A DNA stretch of 64,000 nt from Eleginops maclovinus (taxonomy: Eukaryota > Chordata > Actinopteri > Perciformes > Eleginopidae), in assembly GCF_036324505.1 (NCBI RefSeq), contig NC_086367.1, forward strand, positions 21,783,078 through 21,847,077, given 5' to 3'. The notes beneath the pieces are model-generated. The model did not search any database and had not been told where the DNA came from. It was given only the letters and a program-made list of their open reading frames with translations. Shown here piece after piece: positions 46,859 to 64,000 of this stretch. A program made the translations under genes and the position numbers. The first letter of the stretch is position 1; the number at the start of each line of letters is the position of its first letter.

Positions 46859-49800
46859 CTGAATGGAGGAAAAACCACATTATAAAAAGGGATCAAGTCA
46901 ATAAATCAATGTGTGAATATTACAGAGACAGACTTTGGGCTTTAGTGTGAAAGAGTGAACGTTTCTTTTAAAGACACGTACCTTCAGCAGCAAAGCCCAG
47001 TGAGGTGAGATGGGTGATCTTACTCGCCGATGCGACTCCTTTATGCATGTCATCTGACGGGAAACGTTTCAATGAATACGGATTATTTCACATCCTTAAA
47101 GCTCTGTAGGAGTTCATTTAAAAGCATCTGCTTTTAATTCAGCAATAACATTTTAATTGTAGCTTCATTTCGTCACATGTGATCCAGCAAATCACTCAAA
47201 TACATAATCATACAAAATGGTTTTAGTGTCTGTTGATTATGGAAATGAGCTCAGAGCTAAATCCTGCATCTCTCCTCTATCTCATAACACTTGTGATGTA
47301 TTTGAATACATCATTATAATTGTATTCATTATCCAAATGACTAAATATAAGCAAACAATGTGTGGAAAAACTCCACCCATCTTTCTCTAATTTACATTCA
47401 GGTCTAAATCTGTTCTGCTGTGGATGCAAATGTTATTTGAAGTTGTGATTAAGTGGAGTATTCACATGTAAAGGACTAAAGGAACTGTGTAGTGGTATTG
47501 AAGCGTTAGGGATTTACCCGAGACATGTAGGCTCTCATTGGTTCTGACTCTCAGTGACGCTATCTTTCTTCTGATGTAAGCTGGCGATTTCCAGGTTCCG
47601 GCCACGCTGCTCGTTATATCCACCTCAACCTGCCGATGACGCCGCGACCTCCGTGCCTGCGAGACACGTCAATGCACAGATTATTTTACACTTTGCATAT
47701 TCAACACACATTGTAAATACTAGTAGACTGAAGCTACAGCATGAAACACAAACCTCTGGTGCCTCTCCGTACGCCTTTGACTTGATGGAGGCGATGAGCC
47801 CGGCTCTTCTGGAGCACTGAGGGAAACAAAACAAGCGTTCAGTCGACAGTTCAAATCCTGCAGGATCATGAGGGGAACCAGAGACGCTTTGAAACTTCAG
47901 TAAGTTAAATGATGTGTAACTCACATCCTGCTGAGATGACGCTCCCTCGCCACTGCCTTCCTCTTCCTCAGAGTCACCCTGTCGAGACAAGACAAAGCAT
48001 CTTATCAGGACAAGCTTGGAGCATCAACCATAGTGTACAAACAAAAATCAGATAAACAAGCATTAAAATAACTGACTTGTCTCTGTAAGTATAAAACAAA
48101 TGCAAAAGGATTCAAAGTGACCACTTTAGGTCTTGTAGGAGAAGCACCTGTTGGGATACGGCAGGTATGTACTCAATATCCTTTTAACAAACACCTGTTG
48201 TGATGAATTGCCTACTCAATATCCCAGAGGGATAGCTAAACTGGCTAATCTAGTTGGACGCGTGCCCTCTCCAATGACGTCGACGTTATAACTTGCAATA
48301 CCATTTATTTTACAACCAAAAACAGCGTGAGGACAGCTACACAGTCAAAAATCTGTTGTTCTCATCCATTACATTTCATTTTGGCTGATTCTTTTATACA
48401 AAGCAAAGTGCAAAAACCACAATGATTCAAACTCCAAACAACAAGGAAAGTGCAGATCTAGTGATCCGAGCTCAAATCACTGCTACCTGTACCGGTGACT
48501 TCAATTACATACGCTGGTGCCCCATACTATACAACATATAGTCACGGTAATGAGGGCATCACCTGTAGTGAATCTTACCTTCCTGTGCTGCCAGTTATGG
48601 AAATCCACCACAGTTCTGCGCAGCCGAGGGATGAGGTCCTGACGGATCAGGTTGACGGACGACTCCTTTGACGTCTCGGAGACAGAGGACTTCAGGTTCC
48701 CGTAGAGCTCGTGAATGTTGGACAATTCCTGCAACAACAAAAACAACACGACTTCATTTTAAATGATTTCGTATGAAAGTGTTTTTGTTGAGGGGGTTCT
48801 CTGCTCACCTCCAGCAGATCGTTGTTGATGAACTCCTGCGGACGACACGCGCGCTCAATGAACTTCTCACACAGCGCCGGTACCTCCTTCTTCCTCAGCT
48901 TTTTGAAGGCAAGCTGGTAGCAGAGGAGGAGGAAAAGGAGGAAGAGGAGGAGTTTAAATAAGTTAGAGAGTAATATGTGGATTTGCAAGTTTGTGTTGTA
49001 TATTTTTAGAATGATTATGGCCATATCAGTAAGCCTGTTCAAAAATATCAACTTTGACTGAACTGTATTTCTAAAAAAGTACATGCTTTCTTACTGGTTT
49101 CCTGCACATAAATATAAAATGTATCAAAGTAAATATTTTAAACACCCTAAAAAATAGTAGCAATATGTTAAATAAAAGGTGTTTAAAGGGTTAAAATGAA
49201 TGAATTAAAATGTACTACAAAAAATGATTCTACTGAATTTCATCTCAAGGAAAGTCAAAAACAATATGGATATAATATTTGATTGATGTTCCTGACACAG
49301 GCATTTTTGTCCATACTTTTCTAAAACTGCCTCTGCTGCAGCACCTCTTTCCTATGGTCCAGCAGTGGCCCAGTCAGTAGGGGCTTGGACTGGGAATCGT
49401 AGGGGCGCCGGTTCAAGTCCCCGAACAGACTTGAAATATGGAAAGTGGACTGCTACTTGGAGAGGTCCTAGGCACCGGACACCTCCAATCCCCCCTCCCC
49501 ATTGCTCCCCGGGCGCTGCACAATAGCTGCCCACTGCTCTAGTACTAGGATGGGTTACATGCAGAGGACCAATTTCACTGTGTGTGCTCTGCTGTGTGCA
49601 TGTATGTGACAAATAAAGAGGGTTTCATCCTCCGATTCTATTCCATTTACCTGCAAAAACACCTTTAAACCCCCGACCCGGAAAGACACTAACTCCTCAA
49701 AGCACAATAGGGCCTCTTTAAAGTAGAGACTCACATGAGTGGGCATGGCCGTGAAGTGAAAAGCTTTTTTGAGCATCAGCTGTCGGAGGATGTAAATGGC

Positions 49801-50815
49801 GTCGAGGTGCTGAGCGTCCATGGCGTCCTTCTCAAACTTCTTCACGTCCTCCCAGTCCTTCAATGCCAGACGGATCTGCAGCCAGAAGAACAACAGAGTA
49901 ACTTTGGTTTAAGGGTTTAATGTTTGACCGACTCTCTAAAGACATTGTGTTGTGTTCCCGACCTGCTCCGGCGGCGCTGCAGTCTGACTCTGGTGCAGGC
50001 TGTACAGGAGGTAAAGTCCTCCCACCCGGATCTGGAAGCTGAAGGGAGGCAGGAAGAAGCTGTATGCCGAGTCCAGGATCAGACGGCTGAACGCTCGCTT
50101 CTGGTGATTCACAGTGCCGCTGCGAAAAAGTAACAACATGTGACATACCGTGTTAAATACTGAAAATAGAACATTCCGGCACACTCTTTAAGATGAACAG
50201 ATCAGCAGGAAACCTGATTATGATTTACTGTCTGATAATTATATTATTCTTTACTTGAGTATTTCCATGTTATGCTACTTTGTACTTCTACTCCACTACA
50301 ATTTAGAGGTAAAGGATGTACTTTCAGTCCACTAGATTGATTAAATACCTTTAGTTGCTAGGCAGATTTGGATGAATGATGTGAAATGTAAGGAACCCTT
50401 AAATCAGACTTTAGTCCACCTGGAGTAAATCCAGCAGCTACCCTGCAGTATACAAAGCCATTAACACTAGCTGCACCTTTGCCAGCTTTGAGAACACTTT
50501 AATGGACCTGGTACTTCTACTTTTACTGAACCTAGGAACAAGATCTGAGTACTTCTCCCACCTTTGAATAGAAGTAATAAAATAATAATACATTTCAAAA
50601 ATATTATAAATATAAATGAATTAATCAAAGATAACACGTTTCAGGGAGACTCACTAGAAGATCTGAGAGAAATTCATCTCCCTCCATATCTTGGAGAAAA
50701 CCTGGAATCGGACAGAGTCAGTTTCATGGAAACGACTCAGCAGCTTCTCGCAGTCTGACGTCACCGCAGCACGGTACGGCTCCATCTCTCCGCGCCTTCT
50801 AGACGCAGTCGTCAT
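46806..50815 (-). CDS. snapc1: snRNA-activating protein complex subunit 1 (whole gene)
   Basis: SNAPC1 (SNAP43) is a subunit of SNAPc, the nuclear factor that binds the proximal sequence element of snRNA promoters for Pol II and Pol III. Ten coding exons, 50655-50815, 49963-50119, 49735-49875, 48809-48913, 48579-48728, 47925-47978, 47754-47816, 47518-47656, 46982-47053 and 46806-46858, join in phase to 365 codons including TGA (human 368 residues). Matches to human include CEKLLSRFHETDSVRF, FFLPPFSFQIRVGGLYLLY, IRLALKDWEDV, YILRQLMLKKAFHFTAMP and SRRHRQVEVD. Two possible starts exist, 50815 and 50785; the second ATG gives an N-terminus nearer human length. It lies head-to-head with yipf6. Confidence 0.95.
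46982..47053 (-). CDS. snapc1: snapc1 coding exon 9
   Basis: The acceptor is CGTCAG|AT and the donor GAAG|GTACGT. It is phase-compatible on both sides. The product (DMHKGVASASKITHLTSLG) is poorly conserved, so support is mainly splice and frame. Confidence 0.72.
47518..47656 (-). CDS. snapc1: snapc1 coding exon 8
   Basis: The acceptor is TCGCAG|GCA and the donor TCGG|GTAAAT, phase 1. It encodes ARRSRRHRQVEVD (human ASKSRRHRQVKLD), then a diverged basic stretch. Confidence 0.88.
47754..47816 (-). CDS. snapc1: snapc1 coding exon 7
   Basis: The acceptor is CCTCAG|TGC and the donor CCAGAG|GTTTGT. 21 codons contain IASIKSKAYGEA, matching AKIKSKAF in human. Confidence 0.9.
47925..47978 (-). CDS. 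snapc1: snapc1 coding exon 6
   Basis: The acceptor is CGACAG|GGT and the donor CAGGAT|GTGAGT. 18 acidic codons encode GDSEEEEGSGEGASSQQD. Confidence 0.85.
48579..48728 (-). CDS. snapc1: snapc1 coding exon 5
   Basis: The acceptor is TTGCAG|GAA and the donor AGGAAG|GTAAGA. 50 codons encode ELSNIHELYGNLK to VVDFHNWQHRK. Confidence 0.94.
48809..48913 (-). CDS. snapc1: snapc1 coding exon 4
   Basis: The acceptor is CTACCAG|CTT and the donor CTGGAG|GTGAGC. 35 codons encode LAFKKLRKKEVPALCEKF to FINNDLLE. Confidence 0.92.
49357..49640 (+). repeat. tRNA-derived SINE, near full length
   Basis: It inserts into snapc1 intron 3. It has an A-box-like 'tggcccagtcagtagggg', B box GGTTCAAGTCC at about 49412, body 'gcccactgctctagtactag' and 3' end 'acaaataaagagggtttcat'. 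It is nearly identical to the inverted copy at 19094-19392, implying recent spread. Confidence 0.87.
49735..49875 (-). CDS. snapc1: snapc1 coding exon 3
   Basis: The acceptor is GCTGCAG|ATC and the donor ACTCAT|GTGAGT. 47 codons encode IRLALKDWEDVKKFEKDAMD to AFHFTAMPTH. Confidence 0.95.
49963..50119 (-). CDS. snapc1: snapc1 coding exon 2
   Basis: The acceptor is CGCAG|CGG and the donor GAGCAG|GTCGGG. It encodes GTVNHQKRAFSRL through FLPPFSFQIRVGGLYLLYS. Confidence 0.95.
50240..50575 (-). repeat. Dispersed repeat family R2 copy
   Basis: The reverse complement starts near 'aaaggtgggagaagtactca' at about 50570 and runs to the 'tggaaatactcaagtaaag' word near 50255. It lies in snapc1 intron 1. 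Confidence 0.6.
50655..50815 (-). CDS. snapc1: snapc1 coding exon 1
   Basis: ATG at 50815 (alternative at 50785). It encodes SDCEKLLSRFHETDSVRF and KIWREMNFSQIF. The donor TA|GTGAGT at 50655/50654 is phase 2. A CRE-like TGACGTCA (50756-50763) lies inside the coding sequence. Confidence 0.93.
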
Positions 50816-52077
50816 GTTGAACTACTTTAATGTAAAGATAGAGATAAAAACAAGGAACACACACACACACACACATACACACACACAGGATGTAAACACA
50901 CACAGACACGACTCCAGAACGACTGTCGACGGCTTTGCTCGTCATCAGGACCCGACCACTTCGCCAGCGTTAGTGATGCCTTCAAGTACACCACAAAGTT
51001 GTATTTTTCCTAAACTGGTCTTTCAGGAATTGTAGGTTTCAGAAATGTGTAAAATTGTCGGGCTTTTGTTGTATAATATCATTTCATTAAAAAAAAAAAA
51101 ACAATAACAACTGCTGGGACATTTTTATGAAGTGACATTTATGCACGAGTACAACGCAAAGTAATTCCCATATCATACAGCCTATGAATAATTCTCATGT
51201 ATGGAAGTACAAACATATTTTACGCAGATTAATGAAATGATGACAGCCTACAAATATGTTACAAGCATATTAATTGCATAGTATAAGTACCTTTTGTTTA
51301 CTCAAGTATAGTAGGCAACGTTGGAGAGATACTATAGCCTACATGTACTTTTTGTAAGGATTTTTTTTCTTTGACTGTGATCTGTTCAAGTTATTTTGCA
51401 CAGATATGATTTATAATTATATTTAGGTATGACCATTCTTCATATATGGTGCACATCCACAAGTGATTTGACTCGAAAATCTGCTATTTTATAGGTGTAT
51501 TGTTGCAACTGAAGTAGTATGGCATATATGAATATAGTATACAGTAAAGTCATATTTTGTTACATCTTTATTGTACTCAGTTTCCCACATTATTATATTT
51601 TGGGTAAATATTGTCATTATTTTTCATTTGTTACAATTGTTGTTTTTTTTAAATAGCTTTTATAAAAGTACTATTTATTAATCATTACTACATATTCTTC
51701 TTTCTGTGTCTCTGTATGCACCACTTATACCGAAACAAATACCTCGTATGTGTAAACCACCTACAGAACCTTCTAACAGTAAAATAAATTGGGAGAGGGA
51801 GAGGATTGGGAGAGTTGGGAGAATTCTGATTCTCTGATCCTGTCCCCGAATGCACCAACCGGATGTGCGAGCCTCGCGTTCTACGGAAGTAAACAAGCTC
51901 AGCTGACGTGGAGCTGCGGAACAAACTGGAACAACCTGAACCCAACAACGCGCTGATTTACAGCAACAAGTGTCCCTCCAGCTTCTTCCTTAGAGCGTTA
52001 TCTATTAAATAGTCTCTTGTTGGGGTCATCTGAACTCCCGGGATTAACTCAACCACAGAGAGATTAATAAAACAAAC
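50816..52077. promoter_or_regulatory. Head-to-head intergenic region, snapc1 / yipf6
   Basis: About 1.26 kb lie between the two start codons. It contains a short (AC)n at 50848-50887, AT-rich middle DNA and a more GC-rich end from about 51840, next to yipf6. No gene or RNA is recognised. A shared bidirectional promoter is possible, but the spacing is rather long. Confidence 0.45.
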
Positions 52078-52434
52078 ATGGCGGTGTCAGCGGACGAGGC
52101 CAGCAGACCGTTCGCCGGCCTGTCGGACGTCTCCATCTCGGAGGACATCCCGGTGGAGGGAGACATCTCCGTGCCCATGGGAACCTCTTCCTCCAACAGG
52201 CAGCGGGGGGAGGATGAGTTCTCCACGCTAGATGAACCCGTGAAGGAGACCATCCTGCGGGACCTGCGGGCGGTGGGCAGCAAGTTCATCCACGTGCTGT
52301 ACCCGAAGAGGAGCACCGCCCTGCTGCGGGACTGGGACCTGTGGGGCCCGCTGCTGCTCTGCGTCACCCTGGCTCTGCTGCTCCAGGGAGGCGCGGCCGA
52401 CAGCGACGACCACGGGGGGCCACAGTTCGCTGAG
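52078..52434 (+). CDS. yipf6: yipf6 coding exon 1
   Basis: 119 codons from ATG to GGPQFAE, donor GAG|GTATCA. The cytosolic N-terminal half plus the first membrane segment. Reading through the donor gives a false longer frame. Confidence 0.95.
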
Positions 52435-53568
52435 GTATCAGACTGTTGTATCAATTCAAAGTGTATTTATATAGCCAATATCATACGCCAGGAACGCTTT
52501 ATTAAAAAGGATTGTCATCACGACACTCTTCTCCAAATTCAGGACACTGTCTTCGTCCCTCTAAAAAACAGGATGCTTTAATACTCATTTGTGGTAATGG
52601 TAACTATATACAGAGGTGGAAGAAGTACCAGAGTGTAGGAATACTGTTAAAAGAAGTAAAAGTACAAAAGTATTAGCATCAATAGATCTGTTTGTGTACT
52701 GCAGGGTAGCTTTTGTATTTACTCCAGGTGTAACTCAATTCTGATTCAAGTGTTGATTATATTTAACATCATTAATCCAAATCTGCCTAGCAACTAAAGG
52801 TATTCAATAAATGTAGTGGAGTAAAAGTACAATATAGCAAACAATTGAAATCCTCAAGTAAGTCCCGTAGTAATTGGGTAAATGTATTAAGTTACTCTAC
52901 ACCACTGATAGCCTGATAACAGTAACAACACAAAGATGACAGAAAAAACAACAAGAAAATACCAAAAACACGATGTAAAAAACATTTGTTTTAATCAATA
53001 ATTCCTTAACTTAAGTTTGGATCAGAGTGAAAAAAGCTTAATTAGCTTCATTTTGTAAACTAACAAATCAAAATCCAAAGGTTTCCATTTATCACAGCAC
53101 AACTGTATTGTATTGTTAAATTTTTACTAGTTAATCTGTTTTAATCCGTTAATTGACTAAGTGTAATATATCTTGTCTCCTCTGCCTACTCACTAACACG
53201 TTGAATATATCTTCCCCCAGGTCTTCGTCATCGTCTGGTTCGGCTCCATCATCATCACCCTGAACTCCAAGCTGCTGGGCGGCACCATCTCCTTCTTCCA
53301 GAGCCTGTGTGTGTTGGGTTACTGCATCATGCCTCTGACGGCGGCCATGGCAGTGTGTCGCATCGTCCTGGTGGGCGGCTCGGGGACGGTCAGCTTCATC
53401 GTGCGGCTCGTGGTGGTGACGGCGTCCTTCGGCTGGTCCACCTTCGCCTCCACGGCCTTCCTTGCCGACAGCCAGCCGCCCGGACGCAAGGCGCTGGTGG
53501 TTTACCCGGTGTTCCTCTTCTACTTCGTGATCGGCTGGATGGTCCTGACGTTCTCGCCGTCACAGTAG
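52078..53568 (+). CDS. yipf6: Yip1 domain family member 6 (whole gene)
   Basis: YIPF6 is a Golgi-resident five-pass membrane protein of the Yip1 family, implicated in ER-Golgi traffic and Golgi structure. Coding exons 52078-52434 and 53221-53568 join in phase 0 to 234 residues (human 236). Conserved blocks: FAGLSDVSISEDIPVEGD, FIHVLYPKRST, LLRDWDLWGPLLLCVTLAL (about residues 82-100, first membrane segment), VFVIVWFGSIIITLNSKLLG, FFQSLCVLGYCIMPLT, STAFLADSQPP and VVYPVFLFYFVIGWM. The start fits human after a short variable N-terminus. The gene has only one coding intron here. Confidence 0.97.
52611..52907 (+). repeat. Dispersed repeat family R2, best-preserved copy
   Basis: It begins CAGAGGTGG and ends ACCACTG, hAT-like termini. 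Inside are 'aagtaccagagtgtaggaat', 'aatgtagtggagtaaaagta' and 'tcctcaagtaa'. It lies in the yipf6 intron. No clear 8-bp target duplication was found. Confidence 0.7.
53221..53568 (+). CDS. yipf6: yipf6 coding exon 2 (stop)
   Basis: The acceptor TTCCCCCAG|GTC is at 53220/53221. 115 codons and TAG encode membrane segments 2 to 5. A second open frame over the same bases is a shadow. Confidence 0.96.
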   Translation, partial: VFVIVWFGSIIITLNSKLLGGTISFFQSLCVLGYCIMPLTAAMAVCRIVLVGGSGTVSFIVRLVVVTASFGWSTFASTAFLADSQPPGRKALVVYPVFLFYFVIGWMVLTFSPSQ

Positions 53569-56500
53569 AAGGGAAACCAAAAGGAAGTGTTAAACTGACA
53601 GAGATGAGGAAGGTTTTTGTGGAGTGAAATAACTCAAACTACCGGATCTGCCTTGGAGGGAAGATGAATGACTGCTGAAGTGGGTCTTTCTGGGCCTCTG
53701 TTTAAGCACAAAGGCTCATGGGACATCAAAATAATTCCTTTCAGGCAAAGCAATCGCACTCAGATTCAGAAGAGTCTGGTGGACGCTGTGCTGCAGATGG
53801 TGAAAGCTAATGAATATCTTCACATTTAAGAGCTGTGTAATGGTAAGGTACATAGTCTTGTATGTGCTCTATGAATGTTGGAACTACCAGGGCTACAATA
53901 TAATATTTCCTCTATCTCTGGGTCTAAGAACTTGTTTATTTTTATGGTCATTTTCATCCTAAATTCTTTACTTTTAGACGTTTAGCAGATGCTTTTCTGC
54001 AGCTTGACCACGCATCCTGGCTGTTGGGCTATTAGTGAGCAGCTGTGCACTGTGAACTGTGATTATTGGTGATTGTTGTCCTTTTCAACAAACTTTCTTT
54101 TAGTATTTTGGGGGAAAATGTTGTTTTTATTTGTCAGATAACAAGAGGGAAAGAGATTGGGACGACCTCTTGGCCACAGGAGGTATCTCATGTCTGTGAA
54201 ATATGAAAGTACAGCCTAGCTTAGCATAAAGAATAGGGAGAGGGATAATTAACTGGATTGTTTCTGTCCAAAGTTAACAAACTACCAACAACTCTAAACT
54301 ATAAAGGATTAATTAACATGTCGTGTAATTCGTTTTTATGTGGTCTTATGCACCTGAATGTTCTTGACCAACACTAGAAGGGTATCAATCTTCTCATCCA
54401 ACCTTCAGCAGGAGAAAGGATAATTATAGTCCTCCAAGAGTTTCCTTAAGGATATAATCTAAAACTGATGCACATCAGATGCACATCTCATTCTGATATA
54501 ACTCCCTAAGTTGCATAGCGGTGTCACCTTTGCTCTTGCAGCCACGTGGATTCAAAAAGTTAATTGGATTTAAGATGTAAAAATAAGTCAGTCTGATTAA
54601 CAGCTTCTGTCATTTCTGTAAGGCAGGCATGTTGCACGTTGGCAGTCAGCTGTTATTTGTTTAAAGGCACAATGAGTAGGGTTTGTCGGTTGTGGTTTGT
54701 AAACAAAACTTTAAAAGCCATCACCCGGTTTACTCTGGAACAAGCTTTGTTTGCTTAGTACTTTGCCCAGGATGTATTTGCGTTTCTTCAGCACCGTGTT
54801 CGCCATTTCTGTATCTTGTCTTTGCATGCATGCTTACAATCTGGCACCTTGTGACTACGTTATTTAAGAGAGGTTTACTCACAGAAACGTCCAGAACACA
54901 GGACTGCAGATACAGAAGGCAGCATGCTTAAAGAGGGTCATACGTGATGAATGAGGAAGATCCTACTCCTTGTGCCTTTTATCATAAAGCATTTAATAAG
55001 TCAACCTTTGTCTGTGCTTATTGTCTAAAGTATTCTTGAATACATTCTTGGCTGCACAAACTGCAAAACAACTAATATTAGAAGAAATCAGAGCTTCCTA
55101 TTATAGAATATTTATGACAACAGGACATTTAATACCCTTTTTCTGTCTCGAGTAAGAGATGTACTTCTTTCTGTTTTCTTAAACCATTTAGATTTCCATC
55201 TTTACTGGTAAATGTTAACTTTGTGGTGAATGATCAGATGTTCTTTGACCAATTATGGAAATCTATACTTTTCAATGTTGGGTTGAAAACAGCATTCTGG
55301 GAAATGTAGGAAATGGATGCATCACGTTGAGGGGAAAAAAGGTCAATCAAAAAAGTAAAATTGTAATATTTCTTATAGGACATGTGACACCACACACCTG
55401 ATAATACATCAGTGATTTGATATCTCGCTCTGCTTCTGGGATCAGTCGAATGTTTTAGCCCTTCTACTAATCTTTCTGATGACCTCTGACCCTCTGACCC
55501 TGGCTCTGTAGAAAGATAACCTGTTCTTTATGTTCCTTTAAATCACCAAGTCTAGTTTTGTTGACTTCTTTTAATTTATATGATTTCCTGTAAAAAAGAT
55601 TAAACTATAATGAATCTGCTTTGATTGTTGCTCTCTTCTTTTACCTTCAACCTGTTTCACATTACTAACATCATTTCTATATATTTTACACTTTTTTAGG
55701 ACATTCAGAAGTCAACTCTCTACACTACCGATGACGTGTTCACTTTGAAATGCTTCCATCTGGCAGGTTTTAGTTCTTTACTCTAAAATTCCTCTGGAGA
55801 ATAACGCTTTTAAGATAATATAAACACATGTTATTTATATAGCGTTTTTCCTGGCGCTCAAATCAATTTTACAAGCAGGTAAAGAAAAATAACAACAAAA
55901 GTAAAAAGTGCTAATCTAGGAGGAATAGGGGCGAGGGGTTAGTGGATAAAGAGTTAAAGGCAAGAGTCAAGTCAAGTTGAGTTGAGGGCTTTTTTAATAT
56001 AACAAATATAACTTAAATACAGGTTTACAAGTATTTAACTGAAAAGCCTGAAAATGGCTTTGAAATCATTACGTTTAGTATCATATTAACTTTTCATTAA
56101 ATGTAATTATTGTATTTAGTCTAGAGCCAAAGTTTTCAGTGGGTTAACAATTTCGAGATTAAAAATGCCTGAATATCCATTTTTCAGAATAATAAAATAA
56201 AGGTCAAAACTCAAAGTAGTTTTTCTACCTTTGGTCACACCTTGAATATGTTTTCCTTTGTTGCCACACGAGAAAATGTTTTTGGGATTTCTCAGAATTC
56301 TGAAAAAAATCAGAAAGCGTTTCCAGATTTTTCAATAACAATTGACGTCATCCCCCAGCGACTCCTTCAACAAAAGCGCACGGTGGTTCATGCCCAAAAA
56401 ATAGAAAACATTATTCTGAATTTACTCATTTTTGAAAAACTTGGTCACATCCCAGAATGTGTGTGGCTCTAATCCTGTGACTGCACACTGGGTGCAGTTT

Positions 56501-56652
56501 CTTTCTTCTTTTTTAAACAACAATCGACGTCACCACACTGCGACTCCTTCAAAACGGGGCGGAGTGTCAACAAAAGCTCACCGTGCTTCATGCATGCAGT
56601 TACCCATAGATACATGTAGCGGCACTAGCTGGTAACCTCTACCCTCTTCACG
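53569..56652. other. yipf6 3' UTR/intergenic and F-box gene upstream region
   Basis: Roughly 3 kb with no recognised gene. ATTAAA at 55599-55604 could be a yipf6 poly(A) signal, with weak support. 55830-55870 resembles a retroelement end. A diverged duplication at about 56222-56595 precedes the F-box start. Confidence 0.45.
56222..56595. promoter_or_regulatory. Duplicated, CRE-bearing segment upstream of the F-box gene
   Basis: Two diverged copies share 'ttggtcaca', 'caacaattgacgtca' or 'caacaatcgacgtca', 'gcgactccttcaa', 'caacaaaagc' and 'tcatgc'. The first carries a perfect palindromic CRE, TGACGTCA (56343-56350); the second has GACGTCA (56526-56532). The start codon is 58 bp downstream. 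Confidence 0.55.

Positions 56653-64000
<7,348 letters not shown>

Overview
The window looks like nuclear DNA from a ray-finned fish, probably a percomorph teleost. Its genes are vertebrate genes split by GT-AG introns. Intergenic and intronic DNA is AT-rich and packed with long (GT)n/(AC)n microsatellites, tRNA-derived SINEs, short non-autonomous DNA-transposon-like repeats and hAT relics. There is no sign of bacterial or viral organisation. All homology calls come from recalled family sequences; no search was run.

Layout. (1) 801-1753, minus: first coding exon of sgpp1, with a one-base frame break. (2) 4550-8760, minus: a SERTAD4-like gene with two coding exons and two probable 5' untranslated exons; its start codon was not found. 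(3) 14641-45004, minus: a complete synaptotagmin-14/16 gene, best called syt16. Its seven coding exons join in perfect phase to 542 residues. Its introns hold two large tandem arrays: a CGATA-derived 15-mer at about 22.6-24.7 kb and a 7/8-mer TTTAGTC array at about 27.2-28.8 kb. (4) 46806-50815, minus: complete snapc1, ten coding exons, 364 residues. (5) 52078-53568, plus: complete yipf6, two coding exons, 234 residues, about 1.26 kb from the snapc1 start in head-to-head orientation. (6) 56653 to the right edge, plus: the 5' part of an F-box gene, three exons seen. Its 6.2 kb first intron is a graveyard of transposons: a decayed KIAA1586-like hAT, a second hAT fragment with a TTF-type zinc finger, and two short-repeat families.

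The genes do not form a pathway. They are a syntenic block. In human, SNAPC1, SYT16 and SGPP1 lie together on chromosome 14q23, while SERTAD4 lies beside SYT14 on 1q32. The window therefore looks like the fish SYT16 locus that also keeps a SERTAD4 relative. By family, the products act in sphingosine-1-phosphate breakdown (sgpp1), transcriptional co-regulation (sertad4-like), Ca2+-independent membrane traffic (syt16), snRNA gene transcription (snapc1), Golgi membrane traffic (yipf6) and probably ubiquitin-ligase substrate choice (F-box).

No clearly new biological system was found. The most notable items are the two intronic satellite arrays, the sgpp1 frame break, the SERTAD4-like gene in an SYT16 neighbourhood, the nested transposons in the F-box intron, the (GT)n/(AC)n inverted pair and the duplicated CRE-bearing segment upstream of the F-box gene.
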